A stretch of 64,000 nucleotides of DNA from JAVVHH01 sp964657565 (GCA_964657565.1 CAZZVQ010000009.1:1-64000), one strand, 5' to 3'; numbered from the stretch's first letter, positions 25,624-33,838 are shown. Made by a program: numbers and translations. The notes: generated by a model not told the origin, from the letters alone.

Positions 25624-26202
25624 TCATACCTCCTGGCGCAAAATCCAGCGTAGCCGTCCAACTGATCCGACTGATAATCCCAAAGCTTGTGCCACCGCAG
25701 CTCGAGGTAATTCGCCAGCGAGTAACTCTCTTGCCGGCTCTGCGCGCCACCATCCAGCCTCACGCAACGTCTTGCCGAGTATGAGCAAGCGCGCTCGTTC
25801 TACGGCTCCATGTTTTCGACCATGCCTGCTTCCGAACTCTTCAATGGTCAGGTCACAGAGGTCGCAAATCCTCTCCTCCCACCAAGCCGCATGGTCATCA
25901 TGCCAATCGAGCCCCAGCATTGATTTGAGACGTTTGACCGTTGTCGAGCCGAGCGGCAGGTCTACGCCGCGTTCAGGGTACCTGCGACCGTGCAAGTATT
26001 CAAGCAATGCAGCAGTGCAGATTACCGTCTTTCCTTGTCTAGTCGGAATATTGGGGCGGCCCAATAAGATATCGAACCCGTGTGCGGTAGGGCGAGCTTC
26101 AGAAATCCGCCACCGATCACCCCAAACATCGAACACAATGGTCACTTCAGATTTCGAAGCGGAGCCAAGCGCCCGTGCCCTAGTAGGGGCCGGCGGGCTC
26201 AA
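25624..26202 (-). CDS. prophage protein of unknown function, C-terminal HTH-like segment
   Basis: The 192-residue product is the last gene of a leftward operon and runs tail-to-tail toward the endolysin. The ATG overlaps the stop of the HTH gene by 4 bases. The middle has a Trp/Asp/His-rich stretch (LGLDWHDDHAAWWEERICDL). The C-terminus contains a helix-turn-helix-like segment (AAVAQALGLSVGSVGRLRW). No family is recognised. Lower GC than the tail genes suggests a separate module. Confidence 0.6.
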   Translation of the reverse strand: MSPPAPTRARALGSASKSEVTIVFDVWGDRWRISEARPTAHGFDILLGRPNIPTRQGKTVICTAALLEYLHGRRYPERGVDLPLGSTTVKRLKSMLGLDWHDDHAAWWEERICDLCDLTIEEFGSRHGRKHGAVERARLLILGKTLREAGWWRAEPARELLAGELPRAAVAQALGLSVGSVGRLRWILRQEV

Positions 26203-26426
26203 CTTGGCGCGCTCTCCCGCCTCAGCCTATCGGCTAGATTATCTAGTGCCATCGCCCGTTCTTGCGTGATGCGCAGCAGGTCTATCCAAACACCCGGTGC
26301 GACATCGTCCGCGCCTGACGCCCAGCGGCGGATTGTGCGGTCGGACACTCCAAGTTCCCGCGAGATTTCCGTCTGCCAGCGAGACCCATACAGGGCTTCG
26401 CCGCAGTCGTGCAGAAGTTTGCTCAC
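26199..26426 (-). CDS. small HTH regulator (Cro/XRE-like)
   Basis: The 75-residue product starts at GTG 26424-26426, four bases after the stop of the upstream gene. It has a clear helix-turn-helix (QTEISRELGVSDRTIRRWASG, about 17-37) followed by a helical C-terminus (LLRITQERAMALDNLADRL). It probably binds DNA as a dimer and is the natural candidate to bind the palindrome at 26695-26716. A longer N-terminal extension is open but overlaps the 72-residue gene and lacks a good start. Confidence 0.7.
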   Translation of the reverse strand: MSKLLHDCGEALYGSRWQTEISRELGVSDRTIRRWASGADDVAPGVWIDLLRITQERAMALDNLADRLRRESAPS

Positions 26427-26430
26427 GTCT

Positions 26431-26649
26431 CTACCAGCCTTCGCGAATAGTGCCTTCTTGGGTGACCATGTCGCCGACATAACCAACGACCCAGCGGCGC
26501 GCGTCGTGCCCGGCGAAAGTCTTGTCGGCGTCCTTGCGGGCCGAGACGACGCCGGTGCGGCTGATTTGGACGCTGCCGGCATCATAGCGGTTGCTGTCGG
26601 CGATGACCCGGCGAACGGCGGTGCGGACGGTGGCGGTGATCTTGAACAT
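26431..26649 (-). CDS. small prophage protein of unknown function
   Basis: A 72-residue protein, first gene of the leftward operon controlled from the palindrome region. The sequence is mixed beta (MFKITATVRTAVRRVIADSN, then RRWVVGYVGDMVTQEG) with no recognised motif. The minus-strand leader carries AAAGGGC upstream of the ATG as a modest ribosome site. Its position next to an HTH gene suggests an early/immunity region. Confidence 0.55.
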   Translation of the reverse strand: MFKITATVRTAVRRVIADSNRYDAGSVQISRTGVVSARKDADKTFAGHDARRWVVGYVGDMVTQEGTIREGW

Positions 26650-26694
26650 CTGAGAGCCCTTTGCCCTTTGCGGCGGGGCCGATCCCCATCCGCT

Positions 26695-26716
26695 GATGTC
26701 CTAAATATAGGACATC
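26695..26716. promoter_or_regulatory. perfect operator palindrome with divergent -10 elements
   Basis: GATGTCCTA (26695-26703) and TAGGACATC (26708-26716) are perfect inverted arms separated by AATA. The centre reads TAAATA rightward and TATATT leftward, both suitable as -10 hexamers. The site therefore lies where a dimeric repressor would block promoters in both directions. It separates the leftward HTH operon from a rightward start with a strong ribosome site. Confidence 0.7.
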
Positions 26717-26733
26717 GTTGGAGGGATTGCAAC

Positions 26734-27156
26734 ATGAGATTGAGCCCAAGTTTGGTTTGCGAAACCCGAAGCGGAACGCCCATGTTGCCTCAAAATCCGA
26801 CAGATTATGCAAACAGGTCAGCGGAAATCCTGCGAAACCCCGGAACTACGAATCTGGGGGTTGGAAGTTCGAGTCTTTCCGGGCGCGCCATTTTGGCTTT
26901 CGTCGGCGAGGTGGGAAACGACGGCGAGGCGGGCGCCAGCACGATCGGCGTGTCTAGTTCTCCGATGAACCTCCCCAAACCCGTTTCACTTGCCTTGCAA
27001 GGTGTAGGATCGGCGAGCCTCTGGCGGCACGACCCGGCTGGACGGTGTGACAGCGGAAGCACTCTCGAGAGCTGCCTGTCGTTCTGGCTCGGCCATCTCC
27101 AGGTCGGCCTCCCGGGCGGGCGTTTCGCCGGGCGGGACGAACTCGTCGAAGCCTAG
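26734..27156 (+). CDS. possible prophage ORF crossing the attachment site into host DNA
   Basis: ATG 26734 is preceded by GGAGGG with 8-base spacing and lies just right of the operator, so initiation here looks genuine. The frame runs through the tRNA fragment and ends at 27156 inside the antisense of the diguanylate cyclase (140 codons). Only the first 35 or so residues are phage-derived (MRLSPSLVCETRSGTPMLPQ onward); the rest is read from tRNA and host. In the free phage the gene would continue into the left arm. No domain is recognised in the phage part. Confidence 0.3.
   Translation: MRLSPSLVCETRSGTPMLPQNPTDYANRSAEILRNPGTTNLGVGSSSLSGRAILAFVGEVGNDGEAGASTIGVSSSPMNLPKPVSLALQGVGSASLWRHDPAGRCDSGSTLESCLSFWLGHLQVGLPGGRFAGRDELVEA
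26846..26890 (+). other. attachment site: 3' half of a tRNA-Arg(ACG) gene
   Basis: The segment reads as anticodon loop CTACGAA (anticodon ACG 26848-26850), 3' anticodon stem TCTGG, five-base variable loop, T arm GGAAG-TTCGAGT-CTTTC, acceptor strand CGGGCGC, G and CCA (26888-26890). The bases before the loop do not pair with TCTGG and no 5' half is present, so this is not a whole tRNA. A core beginning at an anticodon loop and running to the tRNA 3' end is typical of tyrosine-integrase att sites. I read it as attR. Confidence 0.75.
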
Positions 27157-28740
27157 ACTGGCATCGTAGCCATTGCTGGCCGCGATCGCGCGGACGCAGT
27201 TTCTGCCGTCCCGCTTGGCGGCATAAAGCGCCTTGTCGGCGAGTTGCAGCAACTCGGTCCCAGTGGACCCGACGCGAGGGGTCATCGTGGCCACCCCGAT
27301 GCTCACCGTCACGTGTTCGATCGGATGTGCCGCGTGCTCGATCTCGAGCTCCTCGACCGCGGTTCGGATGCGTTCAGCCATGCCGTGGGCCGCTTCGGGG
27401 CTCGTGTCGGGCAGAAGCGCCACGAATTCCTCGCCGCCGAACCTGGCCGTCATGTCGTCTGGCCGTCGCACGTGCTTCCTCATGCAGGCCGCGATGGCGC
27501 GCAACACGTCGTCCCCGGCGAGATGGCCATACGTGTCGTTGAACGATTTGAAAAAATCGGCATCGAGCATCAACACCGCCACCGGCGTCCCGTGGCGCAC
27601 GGCCCCGCGGAAGGCGCGCTCGAACGCGACGTCGAACGCGCGACGGTTGACCAATCCGGTCAGCCCATCCGTCGCGGCCAGCACCGAGAGTTGTTGGGCG
27701 GCCATCGCCAAGGCCCGCTCCGTCTTGGCCCGGCGCGTCATCTCGCGCTGAAACAGCAGCGACGATGCGACCGCCGCCGCACAGAGCAGGACGATGACGG
27801 GACCGATCACCATCGCCTTGCGCCGCCATGGCGCGTAGATTTCCTCGGTCGACAGATTGACGGCGAGTACCAGCGGTAGGTCGCCGATACGGCGGAACGT
27901 GTAGAGCCGCTCGACCCCGTCCGTCGATGAGACGGCGACATACTGTCCCGAACGGTCCTGCAACAGCCGCGTGACATTGGATTTGTATGGCGCCAGATCG
28001 ACATCGATATCCTCCGCTCTGAACGGGGAACCGACCAACATGTGGCCGTCGGTGCGGATAAGGGAGATCGTGCCTTGCTTCCCGACCTGCAGCTTGTCGA
28101 ACAGGTGACGGAAATATTTCAGGCGAAGAGATGCCGACACGACACCGGCAAATGCGCCGGTCGCATCAGGAACACGCCGGCTGATGGAGAACCTGAAATC
28201 GCCGCCGCCGATCCGACTCCTGAATGCGCGGCTGACAAACAGTCCGACACCTGGATCGTGCTCATGGACCTTGAAATAGTCCCGATCGCCCAAGTTCACG
28301 TCGTGCGGCACAGCCGACGTCGAGTCTTCTACGATCTGGCCGTCTTTGTTGAGGACCAGCAGCGCGCCCAGGTCTTCCGCCGTCGCCGAGCGGTCGAACA
28401 AGGCATGATACCGAACCCCCGGGGTCGCCGCATCGATCCCCGGCTCCGCCAAGGCCTCGATCAGGCCCTGGAGCGACAGGTCCACGATCGTGATGTTGCG
28501 GCCGATATCCCGCTCCAGCGCGAGCAGCACGTTGCCCGCACCTCGCTCGGCCTGTTTCCAGGCGTCGTGACGGCTCGCCAGCAAGGCGAAGCTGCCGAGA
28601 GCCATCATGCAGAGCGCGACACTGATCCCAAGCGACATCAACCACCACGATCGGCTGGCCCCGTTCTGGGAAGCTACAGCAGTTTCAGAAATCGTGGTCA
28701 TCTCCGCGCGGCTGGCACTGGTCGTCGCGCGCTCGATCAT
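26986..28740 (-). CDS. membrane diguanylate cyclase (dCache-GGDEF)
   Basis: The 584-residue protein has a TM helix near the N-terminus (about 33-53) and a periplasmic double-cache sensor domain (about 60-330, with GDRDYFKVHEHDPG and SISRRVPDATGAFAGVV). A second TM follows at about 335-355, then a GGDEF domain with intact GGEEF (about 435-439) preceded five residues earlier by the RxxD inhibitory site (RPDD). It should make cyclic di-GMP in response to an external small molecule, with product inhibition. The start ATG at 28740 is chosen because the upstream frame is low-complexity; TTG/ATG alternatives exist. First chromosomal gene right of the prophage. Confidence 0.88.
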   Translation of the reverse strand: MIERATTSASRAEMTTISETAVASQNGASRSWWLMSLGISVALCMMALGSFALLASRHDAWKQAERGAGNVLLALERDIGRNITIVDLSLQGLIEALAEPGIDAATPGVRYHALFDRSATAEDLGALLVLNKDGQIVEDSTSAVPHDVNLGDRDYFKVHEHDPGVGLFVSRAFRSRIGGGDFRFSISRRVPDATGAFAGVVSASLRLKYFRHLFDKLQVGKQGTISLIRTDGHMLVGSPFRAEDIDVDLAPYKSNVTRLLQDRSGQYVAVSSTDGVERLYTFRRIGDLPLVLAVNLSTEEIYAPWRRKAMVIGPVIVLLCAAAVASSLLFQREMTRRAKTERALAMAAQQLSVLAATDGLTGLVNRRAFDVAFERAFRGAVRHGTPVAVLMLDADFFKSFNDTYGHLAGDDVLRAIAACMRKHVRRPDDMTARFGGEEFVALLPDTSPEAAHGMAERIRTAVEELEIEHAAHPIEHVTVSIGVATMTPRVGSTGTELLQLADKALYAAKRDGRNCVRAIAASNGYDASLGFDEFVPPGETPAREADLEMAEPERQAALESASAVTPSSRVVPPEARRSYTLQGK

Positions 28741-28851
28741 GCCGGGAATGCCTAAACGAAGACTTAAGACCGGCGCCGCATTCGGATCAGGCGGCAGTTG
28801 TTGCAGCGCACCAGTCGAGTTAAACAGCCCCCTTCTTCTGCTGGGTTCCAC

Positions 28852-30471
28852 ATGCTCCGGATCGACGACCTGGTGTTCAACGCCTGGGGACGGCGTTTTT
28901 TCGACCGTGCCACCGTCACACTGCCCACCGGCACCAAAGTGGGGCTGGTCGGCCGCAATGGCGTGGGCAAGTCGACCCTGTTCCGTCTCATTCTCGGGAC
29001 GTTGTCGCCCGATAGCGGCGCCATCGAGCTGCCCCGCGGCGCCCGCATCGCCAGCGTCGATCAGGAACATCCGGCCACGCCGGTCAACCTACTCGACACG
29101 ATCCTGGCCGCCGACGAGCAGCGTGACGCGCTATATACCGAGTTGGAGACCGCCGAACCGGAGCGGATCGCCGATATCTACGCCCGCCTGGCCGAGATCG
29201 ACGCCGATCGCGCCCCGGCCCGGGCAAGCGAGATCCTGGCCGGCCTCGGCTTCTCGACCGAGGATCTGACGCGGCCGATGGCCGAGTTCTCCGGCGGCTG
29301 GCGCATGCGGGTGGCGCTGGCGGCGGCCCTGTTCGCCGAGCCCGATCTGCTGCTGCTCGACGAGCCCACCAACTATCTCGACCTGGAAGGGGCGCTGTGG
29401 CTCGAAGCCCGGCTCGCCAAGTATCCGAATAGCGCGCTCATCATCAGCCATGACCGCGAATTGCTGAACCAATCCGTCAACGCCATCCTGCATCTCTCTG
29501 ACGGCAAGCTCGATTTGTATCCCGGCGGCTACGACGATTTCGAGCGCCGGGTTGCGGAGAAGCGCCGGTTGCAGGCGGCATCGCGGGTCAAGCAGGAGGC
29601 CGAGCGGGCGCACCTACAGAGCTTCGTCGACCGCTTCCGCGCCAAGGCCAGCAAGGCGGCACAGGCGCAGTCGCGCATCAAGCGGCTCGCCAAGCTCGAG
29701 CCGATCGCCGCCATCTCGGGCGAGCATACGGCCCCGTTCACCCTGCCCTCGCCGCCGCGCCCGCTGGCCCCGCCGCTGATGCGGCTCGAAGCGGCCAGCG
29801 TCGGCTATGACGGCGACCCGGTGCTGCGCGACATGAACCTGCGCCTCGACGTCGACGACCGGATCGGTCTGCTGGGCGTCAACGGCGCGGGTAAATCCAC
29901 CTTCGCCAAGCTCGCCGCCGGCGCGCTCACGCTCTCGGCCGGGCACATGCAGCGCGAGCGGCGCATCGGCGTCGGCTGGTTCCATCAGCACCAGATCGAG
30001 GCGCTCGACCCGGACGACACCCCGCTCGACATCCTCCGCCGCGCCCGGCCCGAGGATAGCGAGCAATCCTACCGGTCGCGCCTGGCGATGTGGGGCATCG
30101 GCTTCGAGAAGCAGTCGACCACCGCGGCGAACCTGTCGGGCGGCGAACGGGCGCGGCTGCTACTGAACCTCGTTGCCATGGCCGCGCCGCATCTGCTGAT
30201 CCTGGACGAGCCGACCAACCACCTCGACATCGACAGCCGCCGGGCTCTGCTCGATGCGCTCAACGATTATGGCGGCGCCGTCATCCTCATCACCCACGAC
30301 CGGTCGCTGATGGAGCTGGTCGCGGACCGGCTGTGGCTGGCGGCGGACAACACGGTGGCGCCGTTCGAGGGTGACATGGACGATTATGCGCGGTTGGTGC
30401 TGGAACGGGCGAAGGTGGCGGCGCCGGGTCAAGGCCGGGCAGCCAAGGGCAAGCGCAAACGCGCGGCCTGA
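28852..30471 (+). CDS. ABC-F family ATPase (YheS-like)
   Basis: The 539-residue protein has two ABC domains and no membrane segments. Domain 1 has Walker A GRNGVGKST (about 34-42), signature FSGGWRMR and LLLLDEPTNYLDLE. Domain 2 has GVNGAGKST, LSGGERARLLLNL and LDEPTNHLDI. The inter-domain linker is charged and helical (about 220-300). The FSGGWRMRVALAAAL form points to the YheS subgroup of ribosome-associated ABC-F proteins rather than Uup or EttA. The C-terminus is a short Lys/Arg tail. Divergent from the cyclase; start ATG 28852 gives the family N-terminus. Confidence 0.92.
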   Translation: MLRIDDLVFNAWGRRFFDRATVTLPTGTKVGLVGRNGVGKSTLFRLILGTLSPDSGAIELPRGARIASVDQEHPATPVNLLDTILAADEQRDALYTELETAEPERIADIYARLAEIDADRAPARASEILAGLGFSTEDLTRPMAEFSGGWRMRVALAAALFAEPDLLLLDEPTNYLDLEGALWLEARLAKYPNSALIISHDRELLNQSVNAILHLSDGKLDLYPGGYDDFERRVAEKRRLQAASRVKQEAERAHLQSFVDRFRAKASKAAQAQSRIKRLAKLEPIAAISGEHTAPFTLPSPPRPLAPPLMRLEAASVGYDGDPVLRDMNLRLDVDDRIGLLGVNGAGKSTFAKLAAGALTLSAGHMQRERRIGVGWFHQHQIEALDPDDTPLDILRRARPEDSEQSYRSRLAMWGIGFEKQSTTAANLSGGERARLLLNLVAMAAPHLLILDEPTNHLDIDSRRALLDALNDYGGAVILITHDRSLMELVADRLWLAADNTVAPFEGDMDDYARLVLERAKVAAPGQGRAAKGKRKRAA

Positions 30472-30556
30472 CACGCTCTTCGCGCTACACCAACCGTTAA
30501 CCAACGGGTGCTAGACTGGACTCGCCGGTGAGAACTGGCGGGAGAAATCGAGTTAT

Positions 30557-31168
30557 ATGATCAAGCGTCTTTATATGATGGCGGCGGCACTCGCTGGATT
30601 TGCTCTGTGTTCGTTCGCAGCCAGCCTGGCCCACGCGCAGGGTCAGAGCCCAGCCGCTTGCCCGACCGTTCCGGTCGAGATCGTCCGCTCCCGCGGCGGG
30701 GTGATCGATAACCTCGGGAGCGTGCCAAACATCCCCGATCTCTGCCGCATCACGCGCTCGGGCGAGACGGGCGACTATTACTATGGCATCTGGAAGACCG
30801 ATTGGCCCGGCGCCGGCGACGCCTACCCCGCCATTAAGTCGGTGATCCTCGCCGGGGTCAACGCCCGCGCCAGCTTCATCACGCGCTCGGCTCCGGGCAT
30901 GCAGTGGGTCGACACCTTCGTCAACGAGGGCTTCGAGGATCTGGTCGTCGATGGTCGGCGCTACGCCACGCTGCGCGTCATGCATGAGCGTAACGGGATC
31001 GAGGGGAACACCTACCACTCGCTGATCACGAGTTGGCGGGACGTGAAGACCGGTGTCGGCTTGCAGACCTACGAGCAGCAGATCTCGGGTCAATCCTATG
31101 GGCCCGACACCACGTGGCACGCGATCAAGGTCCTGCCGCTTCCGCCGGGAGCCGCGCCGGCGAGCTAG
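30557..31168 (+). CDS. secreted protein of unknown family (paralogue of 38438-39085)
   Basis: The 203-residue product has a Sec signal peptide (LAGFALCSFAASLAHAQ). The mature part contains LGSVPNIPDLCRI, YYGIWKTDWPGAGDAYPAIK and an FVNEGFEDLVVDGRRY segment. The same blocks recur in the lipoprotein at 38438. Two conserved Cys could form a disulfide. Probably periplasmic; function unknown. It precedes the sulfite dehydrogenase genes by 58 bases on the same strand, and could be co-transcribed. Confidence 0.7.
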   Translation: MIKRLYMMAAALAGFALCSFAASLAHAQGQSPAACPTVPVEIVRSRGGVIDNLGSVPNIPDLCRITRSGETGDYYYGIWKTDWPGAGDAYPAIKSVILAGVNARASFITRSAPGMQWVDTFVNEGFEDLVVDGRRYATLRVMHERNGIEGNTYHSLITSWRDVKTGVGLQTYEQQISGQSYGPDTTWHAIKVLPLPPGAAPAS

Positions 31169-31226
31169 TGGTCGCGTCGCTCCCGATTTGCCACTAATGG
31201 AGGGGCAACAACGGACGGGGAACGCC

Positions 31227-32438
31227 ATGGCATTATCGGGCCGCCGTTTCTTCATCGCCGGCGCTGGCGCGCTGGGAGCGTCGGCGGTGGCTGCGCGAGC
31301 TTGGGCCGCGGACACGGTGGACCTGCGCCTCAACGGCCAGCCTCATCAGCGGGAGCTCACCACCGCCTTCCCGCAAAAGGGCGCCATGGTGCTGCAGCGG
31401 ACCCGGCCACCGCTGCTGGAGACCCCGTTCGAGGTGTTCGACCAGGGCGTTTTCACGCCCAACGACCGTTTCTTCGTCCGCTGGCACTGGTCCGTCATCC
31501 CCGAAACGGTGGATCCCGCTACATTCACCGTCGCCGTGCGCGGCCACGTGAACCGGGCGCTGTCGCTCAGCATGGCGGACATCCTGTCCCTGCCCCGGGT
31601 CGAACTGGCCGCGATCAACCAATGCTCCGGCAACTCGCGCGGCTTGTTCCAGCCGCGGGTGGCGGGCGGCCAATGGGCGAACGGGGCGATGGGCAACGCG
31701 AAATGGGGCGGCGTGCGGCTGCGCGACGTGCTCGACCAGGCCGGCGTGAAGCCCGGCGCCGTCGCGGTGCGCTTCACCGGGCTCGACCAGCCGCCGATCG
31801 ACACCGCGCCTGACTTCATGAAATCGCTGGGGATCGATCATGCGCGCGATGGCGAGGTGATGCTCGCCTATCAGATGAACGGCGAACAACTGCCGCTGCT
31901 GAACGGTTTCCCGCTGCGCCTCGTCGTGCCGGGCTGGTTCTCGACCTATTGGGTCAAGATGCTCAACGACATCGAAGTGCTCGACAAGCCGGATGATAAT
32001 TACTGGATGAAGACCGCGTATCTCATCCCCAAGACGCCCGGTGCCAACGTCAAGCCCGGCGAGACCGGCTTCCCGACCGAGCCGATCAACCGCATGGTGC
32101 CACGCTCCTTCTTCACCAACGTGACCGACGGCACCATCGTCGAACCTGGTGCGCCGGTGAGGTTGCGCGGGATCGCCATGGGCGGCGATTGCGGGGTCAC
32201 CGCCGTCGACCTCTCCTATGACAAGGGCGCGACCTGGATGCCGGCCACGCTCGGGGCGGACGAAGGCAAGTTCAGCTTCCGCCGCTGGACGGCCGACACG
32301 ACCGCGTCGCCGACCGGCCTCGTGGCGATGGTGCGCGCGACCAACAGCAAGAACGAGGTGCAGCCGATGGAAGCCAACTGGAACGCCGGCGGCTACCTGC
32401 GCAGCGTCGTCGAATCCGTCCACCTCGCTGCTGCCTGA
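31227..32438 (+). CDS. sulfite dehydrogenase/oxidase, molybdopterin subunit (SorA/SorT type)
   Basis: The 403-residue protein carries a twin-arginine signal (SGRRFFIAG, Arg6-Arg7), so it is exported folded with its cofactor. The molybdenum ligand cysteine lies in NQCSGNSRG (Cys133), the hallmark of the sulfite oxidase family. Other family blocks are WGGVRLRDVLDQAG and a C-terminal dimerisation domain (GDCGVTAVDLSYDKGATW). It oxidises sulfite to sulfate in the periplasm, passing electrons to the cytochrome c encoded 9 bases downstream. ATG 31227 is preferred over an upstream ATG at 31197 because it places the RR motif correctly. Confidence 0.88.
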   Translation: MALSGRRFFIAGAGALGASAVAARAWAADTVDLRLNGQPHQRELTTAFPQKGAMVLQRTRPPLLETPFEVFDQGVFTPNDRFFVRWHWSVIPETVDPATFTVAVRGHVNRALSLSMADILSLPRVELAAINQCSGNSRGLFQPRVAGGQWANGAMGNAKWGGVRLRDVLDQAGVKPGAVAVRFTGLDQPPIDTAPDFMKSLGIDHARDGEVMLAYQMNGEQLPLLNGFPLRLVVPGWFSTYWVKMLNDIEVLDKPDDNYWMKTAYLIPKTPGANVKPGETGFPTEPINRMVPRSFFTNVTDGTIVEPGAPVRLRGIAMGGDCGVTAVDLSYDKGATWMPATLGADEGKFSFRRWTADTTASPTGLVAMVRATNSKNEVQPMEANWNAGGYLRSVVESVHLAAA

Positions 32439-32446
32439 GGAAGCCC

Positions 32447-32779
32447 ATGTCCTACGCGCCCCTCATCGGCGGGCTAACCGCCCTCGGCCTCCTCACCGCC
32501 AGTCACGGCACGCTGGCGCAGCCCGTGACGTTGCGTGCCGTCACCGTCGAGCTCCCCGGCAGCGACCGCGCGCTGCCGCCCGGACCCGGCGCCGAGTTGG
32601 TCACCAACAACTGCACCGCCTGCCACTCGCCCGGCATGATCCTCACCCAGCCGGCGCTGAACAAAGCCACCTGGCTCGGCGAGGTCACAAAGATGCGAAG
32701 CACCTACAAGGCGCCGATCGCGGACGAGGACATCGACCCAATCGCCGCCTACCTCGCCGCCCTCCCCGTCCCCCAATAG
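32447..32779 (+). CDS. monohaem cytochrome c subunit of sulfite dehydrogenase
   Basis: A 110-residue protein with a signal peptide (about 1-25), one CTACH haem motif (56-60) and Met83 as a likely axial ligand. It resembles SorB-type partners, which accept electrons from the molybdenum subunit and pass them to the respiratory chain. The nine-base spacing from the molybdopterin subunit gene indicates one operon. It ends one base before the convergent dehydrogenase gene. Confidence 0.85.
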   Translation: MSYAPLIGGLTALGLLTASHGTLAQPVTLRAVTVELPGSDRALPPGPGAELVTNNCTACHSPGMILTQPALNKATWLGEVTKMRSTYKAPIADEDIDPIAAYLAALPVPQ

Positions 32780-33838
32780 CTACATCAGGAACACGGCCTT
32801 GCCGCTCGCCTGCCCGTCGAACTTGACGTAGGCCTCCTCGGCTTGGTCGAGCGACCAGCGGTCGCTGAACAACGCGTCGACGGCGATCTGGTGCCGGGCC
32901 ACGAACTGGGCGCAATCGGCTTGCCCGACGGTCGAGAACGTCCAGGAGCCGACGATGGTGAGCTGCTTGCGCAACACCTCCGGGCTGACGTCGACGGTCA
33001 GCGTTCCGCCCTCGCCGACCAGCCCGGTGATGCCCCAGGGCGCCGCACACCGGACCGCGACCGAACGGCCCGCCGCGGTGCCGGAGGTGTCCATGGTGCG
33101 CGATGCGCCGACCCCGCCGGTCAGTTCGCGTACGCGCTCGACCGGGTCCTCGCTGCTGGCATCGATCGTCTCATGCGCGCCTAACTCGCCGGCGCGGCGC
33201 GCCCGCTCCGGGCTGATGTCCACCGCGATGACGCGGGCGCCCATGGCGGCGGCGAGCTGCGTCCCGGAGAGGCCGACCGGTCCCTGCCCGATGATCACCA
33301 CCGTGTCGCGCGCGGTGACCTGCATGCGGACCAAGGCACCGAACGCCGTGCCGGTGCCGCAGGAGATGGCGGCGCCGGTCGAGAAGCTGAGCGCCTCGGG
33401 GAGCCGAACGAGCGTGCTCGCTGGCACCTTCATATAGGTGGCGTGCCCGCCATTGCCGTTGACGCCGTAGACCGTCGCCCCCTCGACGCACATCTGCGTC
33501 CAGCCGGTGCGGCAGTGCGGGCACACCGTGCAGCCGGCATAATGATGCACCATGACCCGGTCGCCGCGCGACCACTGCCCTTGCGGCACGTCCCGCCCCG
33601 TCTCGGCAATGACCCCACACGGCTCGTGCCCGGCGATCACCGGCCCGTCCGGCTCCTTCAGCCCCAGCGACATGAACTTGAAATCCTTGGGCCGGCGGTA
33701 GAATTTGAGATCGCTGCCGCACATGCCGGAGGCCTTCATCTCGAGCACGACCTCCGTCGGACCCGGCGCCGGGTCCGGCACGCTGGTGATCTCGAGCGTC
33801 TTCTCTCCGCTGAACACGACACCCTGCATTGCTGACAT
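32780..33838 (-). CDS. zinc-dependent medium-chain alcohol dehydrogenase
   Basis: The 352-residue protein has the catalytic zinc ligands (GMCGSD and GHEPCG) and the structural zinc cysteines (CTVCPHCRTGWTQMC). It also has a nucleotide-binding GQGPVGLSGTQLA whose beta-2 strand ends in Asp (VIAVDIS), favouring NAD(H). Substrate cannot be told from sequence; relatives act on polyols, glycols or aromatic alcohols. Two ATGs (33838 and 33829) follow an AAAGGGGGG ribosome site; I use the first. Convergent with the sulfite dehydrogenase operon. Confidence 0.82.
   Translation of the reverse strand: MSAMQGVVFSGEKTLEITSVPDPAPGPTEVVLEMKASGMCGSDLKFYRRPKDFKFMSLGLKEPDGPVIAGHEPCGVIAETGRDVPQGQWSRGDRVMVHHYAGCTVCPHCRTGWTQMCVEGATVYGVNGNGGHATYMKVPASTLVRLPEALSFSTGAAISCGTGTAFGALVRMQVTARDTVVIIGQGPVGLSGTQLAAAMGARVIAVDISPERARRAGELGAHETIDASSEDPVERVRELTGGVGASRTMDTSGTAAGRSVAVRCAAPWGITGLVGEGGTLTVDVSPEVLRKQLTIVGSWTFSTVGQADCAQFVARHQIAVDALFSDRWSLDQAEEAYVKFDGQASGKAVFLM

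Larger units (their letters stand above)
1..26890. mobile_element. prophage, right portion (Mu-type contractile tail, HK97-type connector)
   Basis: Consecutive rightward genes encode head-completion proteins, a complete Mu-order contractile tail, fibre-like appendages, membrane proteins and a GH24 endolysin, then a leftward small regulatory operon. The right boundary is set by a 3' fragment of a tRNA-Arg gene ending at 26890, beyond which chromosomal genes begin. The left boundary, terminase, portal, capsid and integrase are not in the window. The order gp37, gp38, sheath, tube, chaperone, tape measure, gpN, hub, gp45, gp46, gp47, gp48 is that of phage Mu, while the three connector genes before it are of HK97/phiE125 type, so the element is a mosaic. 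Confidence 0.93.
26650..26985. other. 336-base control/attachment region at the prophage-chromosome junction
   Basis: This stretch holds no confidently real complete gene. From left to right it contains the leader of the leftward operon, the operator palindrome (26695-26716), a strong rightward ribosome site GGAGGG (26720-26725) before ATG 26734, the tRNA-Arg 3' fragment (26846-26890) and about 95 bases of chromosomal sequence up to the diguanylate cyclase stop. Confidence 0.7.

Noticed and set aside
26837..26890. A complete tRNA-Arg gene
   Set aside because: No 5' acceptor strand, D arm or pairing 5' anticodon stem exists upstream, so only the 3' half is present.
1..26890. Diversity-generating retroelement acting on the fibre genes
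   Set aside because: No reverse transcriptase or template repeat is visible in the window.
26805..27062. Minus-strand small frame starting near the tRNA fragment
   Set aside because: Its PERLELPTP-type sequence is the well-known spurious antisense translation of a tRNA 3' end.
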